Source: Ovis canadensis
Lineage: Eukaryota > Chordata > Mammalia > Artiodactyla > Bovidae
Length of the DNA: 64,000 nucleotides
Assembly (NCBI RefSeq): GCF_042477335.2
Contig: NC_091264.1
Span: forward strand, 32,737,386-32,801,385
Direction of reading: 5' to 3'
Part shown: piece by piece, positions 1-22,951 of the stretch
Position numbering within the stretch: position 1 is the stretch's first letter
Layout of the letters: each line of letters begins with the position of its first letter
Made by a program: the position numbers and the translations under genes
Notes under the pieces: generated by a model
What the model was told of the DNA's origin: nothing
What the model saw: the letters and a program-made list of their open reading frames with translations, nothing else
The model's database searches: none

Positions 1-184
1 GTGAGGGGCAAGGCTGCCTCCTGGGCATCCACAACCCAGAGGACAAGACAGATAGAGATGGAAGTGCTCACTAGGTCTAGCACTGTTCTAGCACTTTCTA
101 TGAGTGACCTCAGAGATAACTGAATTCCGTGCCAGGCCACCACAACAAAGCAAATATCACAGTAAATCAAGTCACAAATTTGGG

Positions 185-1101
185 TTCCCAGTACACAGGC
201 TGTATATTGTCACCCTGCTTATTTAACTTCTATGCGGAGTACATCATGAGAAATTCCAGGCTGGATGAAGCCCAAGCTGGAATCAAGATTGCTGTGAGAA
301 ATATCAGTAACCTCAGATACTCAGATGACACCAGCCTTGTGCCAGAAAGCGAAGAGGAACTGAAGAGCCTCTTGATGAAAGTGAAAGAGGAGAGTGAAAA
401 AGCTGGCTTAAAACTCAACATTCAAAAAACTAAGATCATGGCATCCAGTCCCATCACTTCATGGCAAATAGATGGGGAAACAACAGAAACAGCGACAGAC
501 TTTCTTTTCTTGGGCTCCAAAATCACTGCAGCCATGAAATTAAAAGACACTTGCTCCTTGGAAGAAAAGCTATGACCAATCTAGACAGCATATTAAAAAG
601 CAGAGACATTACTTTGCCAACAAAGGTCCATCTAGTCAAAGCTATGATTTTTCCAGTCATCATGTATAGATGTGAGAGTTGGACCATAAAGAAAGCTGAG
701 CTCCGAAGAACTGATGCTTTTGAACTGTGGTGTTGGAGAAGACTCTTCAGAGTCCCTTGGACTGCAAGGAGATCAGTCAATCCTAAAGGAAATAAGGCTT
801 GAATATTTATTGGAAGGACTGATGCTGAAGCTGAAACTCCAATATTTTGGCCACCTGATGCGAAGAACTGACTCATTGGAAAAGACCCTGATGCTGGGAA
901 AGATTGAAGGTAGGAGGAGAAGGTGATGACAGAGGATGAGATGGTTGGATGGCATCACCGACTCAGTGGACATGAGTTTGAGTAAGCTACGGGAGTTGAT
1001 GTTGGACAGGGAAGCCTGGCGTGCTGCAGTCCATGGGGTCTGTGTTGCAGTCCATGGGGTCGCAAAGAGTCAGCCATGACTGAGCGACTGAACTGAGTGC
1101 A
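185..1101 (+). mobile_element. BovB (RTE-clade LINE) 3' portion, decayed
   Basis: The translation carries the RTE-type reverse transcriptase tract, with the active-site box reading YSDD rather than YADD (about 318-329) and followed by SEEELKSLLMKVKEESEKAG. Further downstream, in other frames, it continues with the LMLKLKLQYFGHLMRR and [11 protein letters not shown] tracts. It ends in the ruminant tail 'gggtcgcaaagagtc...gactgagcgactgaac', which Bov-tA SINEs share. The reading frame shifts at least twice and has stops, so it is a dead 5'-truncated copy. Family assignment is from memory of the BovB consensus. Confidence 0.85.
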
Positions 1102-1103
1102 CA

Positions 1104-1437
1104 GAAAACTTACGTTTACACTGTAGTTTACTGAGTGTGCAATAGCACTATTTCTAAAAAAAATAAAAATAAATCTATATACCTTAATTTTAAAATACTT
1201 TTTTTGCTAAAAAATGTTAGGCATCATGTGAGCCTTCAACAAGTCGTAATGTTTTTGCTAGTGGAAAGTTCGAAATACCAAAATATGACAGAGTCACAAA
1301 AGGAGTAAATGCTGTTGGAATAATGGCCCCAGTAGACTTGCTTGACCAGAGCAAGGTTGCCACAAACCTTCAATTTGTAAAAAATGCAGTATCTTCAAAG
1401 TTCAGTGAAATGAGATGGACCTGTCATGGAGTCCTCA
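1104..1437 (+). mobile_element. TcMar-Tigger DNA transposon remnant
   Basis: Phrases such as 'gtgtgcaatagca', 'gagccttcaacaagtcgtaat' and 'aggttgccacaaaccttcaa', followed by 'tttgtaaaaaatgcagtatc', match the 3' part of a common pogo/Tigger element whose ends read CAGGCATACCTC. The copy is old and the inverted end is eroded. The exact Tigger subfamily was not assigned. Confidence 0.6.
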
Positions 1438-1787
1438 GAGGAGCCCTATTCCAATTGATAGATGAAAAGTGTGAGGCCCACGGCCAGGATGTCCTTTGCC
1501 CCAGCTAACACAACCTGGACACAGTGGAGCTAAGGCAGGATTGAAAAAAACCTTAGGATGCTATGGGAGCTTAAAGACAGGATATCTTGCCTCATTCAAA
1601 CTTTTTACAGTTCAGCTGAGAAAACTGACATGGAAAGGAGAGTAATTAGTCAAGGACCCCAAAATAAACCAAAATGACTGGTGTGGTACAAGACCCTTTC
1701 CCCAGGGGTCATGGAATTAAGCCAGGAACACCCCCTCGCCTGCTCTGAGGCATGCCAGTTGCCTAACCATGCCAAGAAGAATGTTAT
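1438..1787. other. intergenic, no feature recognised
   Basis: The stretch is mostly A/T-rich. It has no splice-bounded coding frame and no recognised repeat, apart from a weak MIR-like phrase ('gagaaaactgacatgg') near 1618. Confidence 0.4.
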
Positions 1788-2065
1788 GGATTGAATGTCA
1801 TCCCCCAAAAAGATATATTGAAGTCCTAATCCCCAGTACCTCAGTCTGTGGCTTTATGTGGAAATAGGGTCATTGCAGAAACAATTAGATAAGATGGGGT
1901 CGTGCTGGAAAAGGATGGGTCCCTAATTCAGTACAACTGGTGTCTTTATAAGAACAAGAGAGAGGCAGAGTGAAGACCATGTGAAGTCAGAGATGCACAG
2001 GGTGAGTGCCACGTCAGTGGCTTCAGGAATCAAGGAGGCTTTCAAGATAAAAGAGATCCCGTTGG
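1788..2065 (+). mobile_element. MaLR-type (MLT1-like) LTR remnant
   Basis: The text 'ttgaatgtcatcccccaaaa...attgaagtcctaatccccag...ggtgtctttataagaa' follows the layout of the old mammalian MaLR long terminal repeats. It looks like a lone, heavily diverged fossil from early placental evolution. No internal viral region is seen beside it. Confidence 0.5.
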
Positions 2066-2860
2066 GGTGTCAGGGACAGCCCCTACCTGTCAGTCTTGGA
2101 CGGAAAAAGAGGGAGGGACTCAGACTTATCCTGAGATGATGGCATGAGGACAGCCAGCCTGGTGGTGGCCCCCAGGGTGGGAGTCCTGGGTCTCCTGTTC
2201 CCACAGGGAGATGGCCCCTGGACTGGTGGGTGGGGACCAGGCAGATAGAAAGGGGCCATTAGTACCAGCAACAGCCTGTGGGGGACAAGTGGGAAGGAGG
2301 CAGCTGTTAAAAACGTGCCACTGACTTAGGAATCCCAGGGGATTCTGGGAGAGTTCTGGGGGGGGGGAGGGGTCCTCTGCAAACCCCCCATCCCCAGAAC
2401 CTTCAACTGTCAAGCACCATACAAGCTACCAGTATGCTGTACTCTCCAGGTAGGCGCTGATGGGGTTTGTCCCACTCATGTACCTGGCAGACGAGGACCT
2501 CCCCCACCCCAGGAAGGGGCTCTGTGTCCTTGGGGCTGACTACTCCATCAGACTGGATGCTCCCGAGGCTCAGGAGTTGGGCCTCTTCCTCAGCCAGTCT
2601 GGGAAAGAACAGGCCATGGATGGTCAGACCCTCAGGAGAACAACTTCCTTGTCTCCGCTGAGTTGGGGAAAGGAGAGGGACCAGCCACTCTGCTGTCACA
2701 GCTGCCTGGGGAACGGTCTCCAGGCTTCTTGGGAAGTGTAGGCCAAGGGGAGACCCAAGCCCAATCTAGACAACATCTTCATTTACTTAATTTACTCTCT
2801 GCTCTGAGAATTAAGGTGGTGTCCCTAAATCTTCAGTCTTTGCCAGCATCAGGGTCCCTT
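2066..2860. other. unique non-coding stretch, GC-moderate
   Basis: No conserved domain or splice-bounded exon was recognised. Open frames on both strands overlap one another and resemble nothing known. A short poly-G run lies near 2358. Confidence 0.4.
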
Positions 2861-2861
2861 C

Positions 2862-2990
2862 CCGAAATTGAAGGCAAAGGGAGAAGGGGGCGGCAAAGGA
2901 TAAGATGGTTAGACAGCATCGCTGACTCAATGGACATGAATCTGAGCAAACTTGGGGAGACAGTGGAGGTCAGAGGAGCCTGGACATGAC
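2862..2990 (+). mobile_element. BovB 3'-end fragment
   Basis: The translation reads GRRGRQRIRWLDSIADSMDM, the conserved C-terminal tract of BovB ORF2. About 130 bp remain, without the terminal tail. Confidence 0.75.
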
Positions 2991-3186
2991 CTAGCCCCTA
3001 AATCTACAGGTCCCCGGTCTGATGGGAGAGACAAGATATGCACCCGGGACAAAAATCATCCTATCTATCCACGCCTTGCTTTCACATATTGCTCTGGCCA
3101 TCTGCCTCGCCTCCCCCCAGCCAGCCTTGTCTGTCTGAGCTTGCCCATGCCTGGGCCTGAGACATTTGGAGGGTAACTGTGGTGGA

Positions 3187-3213
3187 GTGTGCGTGTGCGT
3201 GTGTGTGTGTGTG
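3187..3213 (+). repeat. (TG)n microsatellite, interrupted
   Basis: A short run of GTGTGCGTGTGC units followed by pure GT. Confidence 0.85.
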
Positions 3214-3904
3214 AGGCCTCCCTGCAAGCCTAGCTGCTGCGTCAGAAGCGCAGACCAGGACAGTGAGCGATGACCTCTCAGCTGGGTGATGAGCTTGAGG
3301 GAAGGCTCCAGGGAGATTAAGGAGACTTATCACCTTGGTTTCTTCTCTGATGTTCTCCAGTTTTCTGGGACACCAGCACCTTCTGTGGTCCTCCCAGACC
3401 CCCTCCCCTACCCCAAGAGCTCAGCACAGCCACTCTTGGGGGCAGCCGGGCAGAGGCCTCGGGGCAGCCCCGTTGGAGGAAGGGCAAAGAGGCTTCCCTC
3501 ACTATGTGGGGCTCTAGGCCTTTCACTTAACCCGGGTTTCTCACCCTCCACCCTCTTGACGTTTGGGGACAGGATAACTTTTGTCGTAAGACCTGTCCTG
3601 CACTCTGTAGCACGTTTAGCAGTATCCCTGGCCTTTACCTGCTGGACGCCAGCAGCCCCTGCGCCCTGCTCCCCAGTTAAGGCAGCCAAAGCATCTCCTG
3701 ACAGTGCCCCCCGGGGAAAAAGAGCTGACTTACCTTCTTTGGGGGGCCCTGGGTTCCACCCAAGTCAGGGACAGCCGCTCCTGCCAGCGATGGCAACACT
3801 GGGTGAGGACCAGCCTGGCGGTGAAACGAGCACGAATTCTGGGTTCATCCTTCCTCTCAGGACCCTCTTCATCTCTGAGCAAAAGAAAAAACACATCCTC
3901 CTCC

Positions 3905-4172
3905 CACATATATACTCCACAGATACACTCATAACTCTTTACACACAGAGACACACACACACTACACAGACACACAGACACACTCGACACAGACATACAC
4001 ACATACGTTCTCCATGGAGACAGACACACACATACACACATGTGCTCCACAGATACACACATACTCCACATACACAGACACGCTACACAGACACACCACG
4101 TAAACACAAACACACATTCTCCACACATACACACAATACTCCACAGATGCGCGCGCACACCCACACACACCC
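3905..4172. repeat. ACAC-rich imperfect minisatellite
   Basis: About 270 bp consist almost only of CA, with 'ctccacagatacacacat' or 'tctccat' interruptions recurring every 15-40 bp. It behaves as a degenerate CA microsatellite that grew larger periodic units. The long open frame across it (His/Thr-rich) is a composition artefact. Confidence 0.8.
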
Positions 4173-4199
4173 CTTTCTTCGCTTTCCCCTAGTCTGAGG

Positions 4200-4800
4200 G
4201 AGGGAGAGGGAGCTTCCCGATCATTCCTAAGAGAAGCAAAGAGGGCTTAGGTTGGAAGAGAAAGGGCTGGAGGGAAAAGGGGTGAAGGGAATAAGTCCCA
4301 GATTCCCACCCACCTACTCTCTCCCCTGCCCCCAACTCTGGTCTTCCACAACCGGAAACCCCCCAACCTTGGTGTCGGACACCAGGGCAGTCCCAACTTG
4401 GCACAGGCCTGTCTGGGGGTGGCCTCACCGAGCGGGTGGCATTGAGCCAGAACTCTTCCCAGTGGATAGATGTGAGCATGGGGTCAGGAATGATTCCAAG
4501 CAGAGGCACCGAGGCAGCCTGTGCTCCGAGGTGCTGGGCTGGTCAGGGGCAGCCTGGGTGGGTTTGTCAGGCTAATAAGTCGAGAGAACAGGGGTCATTC
4601 CTGGACCCGGGGAAGTCCCAGGAGACATTGATGAGGGACTGAAGAATGGGTTTGCTTGCTTGGGGAGGTGGGAAGAGTAAGGGGGCATCAGGTAAGTTCA
4701 GCCACAAATGGCCTGTGGCCTCCCTAGTTGACGAGCAAGGGGAGGTGGTGCTGGGTCCCCTGGCCTCCCTCCAGGGCAGTGTGGCGAGAAGGTCACGAGC
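4200..4800. other. unique non-coding stretch
   Basis: No repeat family or coding exon was recognised in this purine-rich stretch. Confidence 0.35.
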
Positions 4801-4804
4801 CTAG

Positions 4805-4922
4805 CCTGGGCTCTGCGGTCAGACTGAATCCACCTCAACCCTGACTCTGTGACCTTGGGCCAACCCCTGACCTTGGCGCTGCGGCTTCCTGTTCTGGTAA
4901 CTGTGGGTAAAGCACAGCCCTC
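4805..4922 (+). mobile_element. MIR SINE fragment
   Basis: 'ctctgtgaccttgggccaac' followed by a C-rich core and 'gtaactgtgggtaaa' is the MIR core pattern (GTGTGACCTTGGGCAAGT...). It is old and diverged. Confidence 0.6.
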
Positions 4923-4924
4923 TC

Positions 4925-5648
4925 TTGGGCCTGGTGTGCCCGGCAGAGCAGGCGCTCAGGCCTTTCAGCTCAGCTGCTCTAATTCTTCCTGACCAGTTTG
5001 AGGGAGGAAGCACAGCTGAGCCCCCAGCTCCTGCCTCTGAGGAGCGCAGTGCCCCTTCGGGGGCCCAATCTGGTCTCCCCTCTAGACAGCCCAGGACCCC
5101 TGCCCCTCTCTGCAGCTGCCCTCTTCTTTTCCTCACTCTGGGCTCCTCCCTCACCCCGGGCCCCACTGGGCTCTGTTTAACTTAGACCACATCCTTCCAG
5201 CCTTCCCGCTAAGTGCTTCCTTATTTCAGAAACAGCTGAGAATATGGGGAGATGGGAGGACCATCCCTGGGCGCCCGGGGGGTAGGACTGGAGATTCAGA
5301 GTGGGTCTTGCACTGTGGTCTCAGTTCCTCTTGCCCCTCCTCCGTGCTCTGCCCTGGGGTTCACTGATGGTGGCAGAGGGCAATCAGTCCACGGTTAGGA
5401 AAGCCTCAGGAAGCGGGTAAGAGCCTGCAGTCCCTGTGCAGGAGGACGGATCCTGGGTACCCCCACTGCTGCTGACCCAGGGTCTGTCAGCCGGCCTGAC
5501 TTTTCCTCTCAGAGACTCAGCCGTGGGGCCATTCCCTAACTGGCTCTCTCCCCTGAGATGCTCCTTTCCTTCTGCCCTCCTGCCCTCGACTCTCCGTTAT
5601 TTCCCCTCTCCCCAAAAGGCAGTGTCTGTTTGCACAGTCTGGAGATCA
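4925..5648. other. unique non-coding stretch before the L1 stack
   Basis: This pyrimidine-rich unique sequence has no recognised gene. The missing first exon of CAPN11 could in principle lie here or further upstream, but nothing resembling it was found. Confidence 0.35.
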
Positions 5649-5650
5649 TT

Positions 5651-5671
5651 AAAAAAAAAAAAAAAAAAAAA
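5651..5671 (+). repeat. poly-A tract
   Basis: An uninterrupted run of about 20 A lies immediately left of the antisense L1. Confidence 0.9.
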
Positions 5672-6157
5672 GCAGCTCTATTGAACTGTGATTCACACAC
5701 ACACCGTATAATTCACCCATTTAAAGTGTAGGAGTCAATGGCTTTCAGTACACTCACAGAGTTGTGCAACCATTGCCACAATCAATTTTAGAAACTTTTC
5801 ATTCTCCCCCCCAAAGAAATCCCATACCCTGTAGCCATCAATTTCCAACCCTGCAACCCCCTAAGCCCTAGGCAACCATGATTATATTTCCTGTCTCTAT
5901 ATGAATTGGCCCATTTGGAGCACTTTGTATAATTGGAATCATATTATATGTAGTCCTTTGTGACCGCTGTCTTCACTTAGCCAAGTGTTTTTAAGGTTCA
6001 TCTCAGTGCTTCATTTCTTTTCATCGTCTATATATTCCTCATTTTGCTTGCCCATTCATCAGCTGATGAACATTTGGGTTTTTCCCCCCACGTTTTGACT
6101 ATTGTGACTAATTCTGCTGCTATAAACATTTGTGCACAGGTTTTTGTATGGACAGAT

Positions 6158-6434
6158 TTTTTTCATTTTATTTACATATTTATTTTTGGCTGCACTGAGT
6201 CTTTGTTGCTGCACGCAGGCTTTCCCTGGTTTTGATGAGTGGGGCACGTCTCTAGTTTCAGTACACAGGCTTCTCACTGCAGTGGATTCTCTTGTTGCGG
6301 AGCGCGGGCTCGCTAGTTGTGCCGCACAGTCTTAGTTGCTCCAACTCATGTGGAGTCTTCCAGAACCAGGCACTGAACTCATGTCCTCTGCGTTGGCAGG
6401 TGATTCATAACCTCTGGACCACCAGGGAAGTCCT
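6158..6434 (-). mobile_element. CHR-type tRNA-derived SINE
   Basis: Begins 'tatttatttttggctgcact' and ends 'ctggaccaccagggaagtcc', which is the reverse complement of a CHR SINE with its tRNA-like head at the right end. It is inserted in the antisense L1. Confidence 0.85.
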
Positions 6435-6655
6435 GGACATATTAACATACTTTCATCTCTCTTGGGTATATATATCTAGAGGTGAAATTTCTGGATCATG
6501 TGGTAATTCTGTGTTTAACTGAGGAGCTGCCAGACTATTTTCTGAAATAGCTGCACCCTTTCACATCCCCACCAGGAGTGTCTGAGAACGCCAACTTCCC
6601 CACATCCTCACCAACACATCTCATTACCAATCTTTTGGATTAGAGCTGTCCTAGC

Positions 6656-6946
6656 AGGCTTCCCTGGAGAAGGCAATGGCAACCCACTCCAGTACTCTTG
6701 CCTGGAAAATCCCATGGATGGAGGAGCCTGGTGGGCTGCAGTCCATGGGGTCGCTAAGAGTCGGACACGACTGAGCAACTTCACTTTCACTTTTCACTTT
6801 CATGCATTGGAGAAGGAAATGGCAGCCCACTCCAGTATTCTTGCCTAGAGAATCTCAGGGACAGGGGAGCCTGGTGGGCTGCCATCTACGGGGTTGCGCA
6901 GAATTGGACACGACTGAAGTGACTTAGCAGCAGTAGTGGCAGCAGC
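6656..6946 (+). mobile_element. Bov-A2 SINE (dimeric BovA)
   Basis: Two BovA monomers in tandem, each with 'cccactccagta(c/t)tcttgcct' and a 'ggacacgactga' tail, joined by 'cactttcacttttcactttc' and ending in an AGC-rich tail. It sits inside the antisense L1. Confidence 0.85.
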
Positions 6947-7162
6947 AGGCTTCCCTGATAGCTGAGACGGTAAAGAATCTGCCTGCAATGTGGGAAACCC
7001 AGGTTCGATTCCTGGGTTGGAGAGATCCCCTGGAGAAAGGAATGGGAACCCACTCCAGTATTTTTACCTACAGAATTCCATGGACAGAGGAGCCTGGCAG
7101 GTTATAGTCCATGGGGTTCCAAAGAGTCAGTCAGTTAGTTAGTCAGCAACTAACACTTAACT
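6947..7162 (+). mobile_element. Bov-tA SINE
   Basis: A tRNA-like head ('ggtaaagaatctgcctgcaa' with B-box 'ggttcgattcc') is followed by the BovA body 'ggcaggttatagtccatggg'. It abuts the Bov-A2 directly. Confidence 0.85.
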
Positions 7163-7295
7163 TTCAGTGGGTGTGAACTGACCTTGACCTGCATTTGTCT
7201 AGTGACGAATGATACTGAGCATTTTTCATGTGATTATTGGTCATTTGTATATCTTCTTCAGAGAGACCCCGATTCAGATCCTTTGTCCATTTTTT

Positions 7296-7709
7296 TTCTC
7301 CCAAGGGTCCAGGTTTATTGAGGGCATGGGGGTCAACAGAGAAGCCCAGTACCTGTGGGGAAGGCCTGCTGTCAGTCTGTAGGGCAGCGGCCTGGCAGGC
7401 AGCTGGAGAGAGGGGTCTCCAAAACCTGGGTTTACTTGAAAGTGTGGCTTTCGGCTCCACCATGCCCAAAACCTTTGGGTCTGAGCATGGCTGCATAGCA
7501 GGGCCTGCCTTCATGTTCCACCTGATCCCCGCCCCAAGGTAGGCGTCTTTCCACAATTCTCGTGCTTCAGGCCAGGCCAATGCCAGTCCTTCCCCGTGGA
7601 TGTCACCCGTTCAGCAAAGTACACCTCCTTGTTGCACACGGGGCACCTGGGTATGGTGGCGCCAGATCCGGGACAGGCAACTGGGCTGGAGCAGATTGGA
7701 GCGTTGGAC
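7296..7709 (-). pseudogene. CRIP1: CRIP1 processed pseudogene
   Basis: The minus strand translates to [20 protein letters not shown], then [14 protein letters not shown], and ends with SHTFK-stop in another frame. This is the LIM-domain protein cysteine-rich protein 1 as I recall it. The ATG has become ATA (7652-7654), the coding remnant (7432-7654, about 223 bp against 234) is frameshifted, and some zinc-ligand Cys are lost (one becomes Gly, another His). The 3' UTR keeps AATAAA (7314-7319 on the minus strand), then a poly-A run (poly-T on +). There are no introns. A 16-bp target duplication ('tcctttgtccattttt') flanks it at 7279-7294 and 7710-7725, so LINE machinery inserted it into the older L1. 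Confidence 0.9.
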
Positions 7710-7773
7710 TCCTTTGTCCATTTTTAATGGGTTATTTGTCCTTTGATTATTAAGCAGAGACCGTTTTTGACAG

Positions 7774-19612
<11,839 letters not shown>

Positions 19613-19997
19613 AGTCACTGCAGGAACCCGACTTCCTTCCACCACCAGCCCCCCAGGGCTTCTGGCCTGGGGTCGGTGTACACCCCGTTGCACTCAGCTC
19701 TGCGGCCTCTGCTGATGGAATGGACCCTGGATGCCAGGCTCACTCCATCAGCAGGCCTCTGGGCCCACCCTCCCGGGCCCACCCTCCCCACTCAAAGTGT
19801 TTTTCTTTTACCCCAACCAGACTTCGGTGGCTGGATTTACTCCAGTTTCCTCCCTCTCCAAGTATATTTCACTACAGGTTAAGTGACACTTTCCCCAGGG
19901 TCCCCAGCTGGGGAGGTGGTCCACGCTTTCCACCCTGCTCAGGCTCCCCTGTTTCACGGCCCCTCCCTCCTCCCCCTCACTGGGTGTGGGGGGCATT

Positions 19998-20003
19998 AAT
20001 ACA
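19998..20003 (+). terminator. possible CAPN11 poly-A signal (AATACA)
   Basis: No AATAAA was seen within 400 bp of the CAPN11 stop. AATACA, a known weak variant, lies about 390 bp after it. Confidence 0.3.
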
Positions 20004-20009
20004 ATGAAC

Positions 20010-21535
20010 AACACGTGCCACTGGCTTCTGTGTCTCTGTGTTTCTACGTCAGGAAGAGGCTGACAGGGGTGTAAGTCATTTCCTCAGCACCAAAAAGGGG
20101 GAACCCAGTAGTTCTCTGTTGGGGTGGTACCACACCCCTGTCCAGGGAGCATTTGGAAATGCAAATATTGTCACAGAGCTAGAGGGCGCTGTTGGCATTT
20201 ATGGGCAGTGCTGGGGACGCTAAAGGCAAGGAATGCCCCATCACAGCGTGGTACCTGGAGCAACATCCTAGGGGAGAGCTGAGCAGCCGGACACTGAGCC
20301 TCCCCTCCCATCTCCTCCCTCAGACTGGAATCTCCAAAGGTGGCACTGCTGCTGTCTCACCAGAGTTCAAAAATCCTACAGGAGTCAGCCAGTGATAGAA
20401 ATGCACTGAGCCTCTAGGACGTGTGGCTGGGGAGGAGTGGGGGACTGTGGCCACAGATTAGTTCATTCCTGCCTTGAAAGGTATTCATATTCAAATCATT
20501 CTTATTGTTTAAAAACTGCTGCCTGGCTATTGTCCTTAGTCCACCAGTCCTTGACCTTGGAGTCTCTGCCTCAGATGCCTCCAGCTATCAGCCCCTAGAC
20601 CCCAGCCTCCTGCTGCAGCGGGCAGACTGAGACCACCAGCAGTGCCCCCAGCTGCACTTCTCTCAACCTTCCAGATCTCTCTGTGGCTCTCTCTCCCTAC
20701 CCCTGCCCCGGGCAACTGTGCTTGGGAGCTTTGCAGCCTCTTGCAGGGAGACAGCCTCTAAATTCTTTTAGAATAGGGTCTAATGAATCTAAACCTCCAA
20801 TGAATTGGAATCCTTCCCGGCTCTGTGTAGGCTTTGAGCTTCCCAGGGTAGCAGGCTTCATTTCCTTCTGCACTAAGAGCTCAGAGGCTTCCTTCTATTT
20901 GCATTAAACCCACCCATTCCTCTTAGGCTTGGGGGTGGGGGGTGGGGGTGGGATTCAAGTCTTCCTGGATCTGGTGACCAATTTCCAGCACCAGCCCTGC
21001 CCTTTGTCGCCTTTGTGAAAACCACCCATTGCTCCATTGCCTCCCCCACCACCTCAGAGCAATCATTTCCGGCCCTGCCGCCCTCCTCTCCCACCCTCTG
21101 CGGTCTTGTCTGAGAAAGAGGCCACAGTCTGTTAACAAGGGTCTTAAAGACTGATTCCTCAACCCTGTCTTCCAACACCACCTTTTCTTTTCAGAGCAGC
21201 TAAGGAGCGAAGGTCCCTAGGTGGGGGCAGGGATCCTTTGGGAGAGGCTGGAAAACTTGAGTTTTTGAGAGGAGCAGGCAATCCCAGTTGGTTCTGGGGA
21301 GTCCAGCCAGATGCTGACCCTACCCCTTCTTTGTCCCTTGCCCCAGCGGGAGATGTCACCATCTTCTATTGGATCCCAGGCTTTCATCGCCGTGGCTGGG
21401 GTTCAATCCCTGCTCTGGGAACTGAGATCCTGCCAACCATGTGGCATAACGCCCCCCAAAATGGGGGTGACGGTGCCTGTCTCAGAGCGGTGCTGTATGG
21501 ATGACTAAGATGAAGAGGGTGAAGGTCTCATTGTC
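20010..21535. other. intergenic, no gene recognised
   Basis: This is unique sequence between CAPN11 and a solitary LTR. A short SINE-like scrap ('ggttcaatccctgctctggg') lies near 21400. No splice-bounded coding frame was recognised. Confidence 0.4.
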
Positions 21536-21539
21536 ACCT

Positions 21540-22262
21540 GAAAACTGGGTTCCCCTCTTAGTGGATGCTAAGCCAAAAGACAATAAACTCAAAGAGCAGA
21601 AGGGAGGATTTATTACTTGCAGCAAATAAGGAGAACACCGGAGATCTTCCCCAAAGCTGTGTCTCTCCGAACAGCAAAACTGGGCAAGTTTTTTGTTTGT
21701 TTTGTTTTTGTGTTTAAGTTAAAAAAGAGTAATTTTTGAATTTTTTATTGGAAGTTTTAAACTGAGGGTATATGCATATGCATGAAGGGGGCTTGAGAGG
21801 AGGAGAATTCTGCCTGGGATTACGACAAAGGTTAACAGAGGACAGGCTTCAGTTGATTGAAGTCACCAGGGGTCAGAAAAGGTCAACCTTGTCATCCCAT
21901 ACGTTTCTTTTGGGCTGGTGGTTGAGCACCTCTGGCTAATCTTCACCAGGGAAACAGAACTGGAAGTCATAATTTATAACTGATTTGCCATTCTGACTTC
22001 TCTTGCCTCGTGAGTCATTTGTTCTTCTGTTCCCTTAAGCCCATCATTACTGAGACCTACTCAAGTGTAAGCCTTGTGGCCAGGCCTGGGTCACAAAATA
22101 GGTTTCGGCTCAAAATGATTTCTCTCATGTTAAAAAACAGTATCTGGTTCTTTTCCTCTGGGGACCCCCTACCCTCTCTGCTTCCGTTGTCACCACGCTG
22201 AGCAGAGCCCCATATATAGTCTGTGCTCTGAACAACCCAAGGGGGCACCATTCACCCCAATT
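21540..22262 (-). mobile_element. solitary endogenous-retrovirus LTR (ERV1-like)
   Basis: Read on the minus strand, the block has a TATA-like 'actatatatgg' (about 22220). Its far end has 'ctgcaagtaataaatcctcc', a polyadenylation signal, followed by 'ctctttgagtttattgtctt'. This U3-R-U5-like layout and the lack of internal viral genes suggest a solo LTR. The family is an inference and the age moderate. It is a fossil. Confidence 0.55.
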
Positions 22263-22264
22263 AG

Positions 22265-22948
22265 GATGTGAGAGGCACCCTCAGAGTTTGACCACATGAC
22301 TGCGCTGTACTGGAGAAGTGAGACGAACCAGCATACGCTGAATAAATATATCTAATTCAGGCATGCATTCAACACATTTGCAAACATGCCTTCATCACAT
22401 TCCTCCACACCCAAACTCTAAAACAGAAGTTGTCCCCCAACCCCCGCCCCCTAGCTACGGCCAGGCCTGCCTGCTCCCTCCTCTTGGTGGTCAAATTTGC
22501 TCTCTGCATGCACACCCTGACCACTCTTTCTGACTCAATCCATTCAAATACCCACTCCACCAATGCCTGGGAGGCCATTCCCATGACATCTCTGCTATCT
22601 CCAGAGATGGTCTGTGATCACACTTTCTGCTCTTCTCCTCCGGTCCTCAGTGTGGGGAGCTTCCTCTGCTCACGGCAGTGTTTTGCTGGGAAAGGGCATG
22701 AGACCGTGCTGCCAGCACCCTGCTCAGCACGTGCTGGGTGCCTGTGACTGAGGTCACGTGGTAGAGTTTGCCTCGGGATGACTCACCGCTGCTCTCCATA
22801 GTTGCTGCCCCCGTTCCCTTCAGACCCCCCCTTCAGCCCCCATCTGTATTGCAAAGACGAGCTCACATCGGGGAACATAGGTCCCCCAGAATAGCTCCGG
22901 AATTTTTTCCTCTGCTCTCTGAGAAAGTGGGGTCAAAATAGACCAGAA
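22265..22948. other. intergenic unique stretch
   Basis: Nothing recognised here beyond simple unique sequence. Confidence 0.35.
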
Positions 22949-22951
22949 ATC

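Larger units (their letters stand above)
5676..7755 (-). mobile_element. antisense old L1 (L1M-type) 3' region with nested insertions
   Basis: On the + strand the text runs in the order expected of a reversed L1 3' end. 'attcacccatttaaagtgta' lies at about 5710, 'gagttgtgcaaccattgcca' at 5760, 'gtgtctgagaacgccaac' and 'cccacatcctcaccaacac' at 6590, 'ggtcatttgtatatcttctt' at 7240 and 'gggttatttgtc' at 7729. The L1 survives in four pieces (5676-6157, 6435-6655, 7163-7295, 7711-7755) separated by a CHR SINE, a Bov-A2 plus Bov-tA pair, and a CRIP1 processed pseudogene. The 5'-truncated end stops about 20 bp before a CAPN11 coding exon. Confidence 0.85.

Noticed and set aside
129-575. Reverse-transcriptase open frame taken as a gene
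   Set aside because: It is the decayed BovB LINE; the frame breaks soon after and no host gene is involved.
3286-4197. Long open frame of about 300 codons on + strand
   Set aside because: Its second half is a CA-rich satellite read as Thr/His repeats, and the first half has no known domain or splice support.
6947-7020. tRNA gene-like A and B boxes
   Set aside because: The boxes belong to Bov-tA and CHR SINE heads, repeated dozens of times here, with no cloverleaf followed by a terminator.
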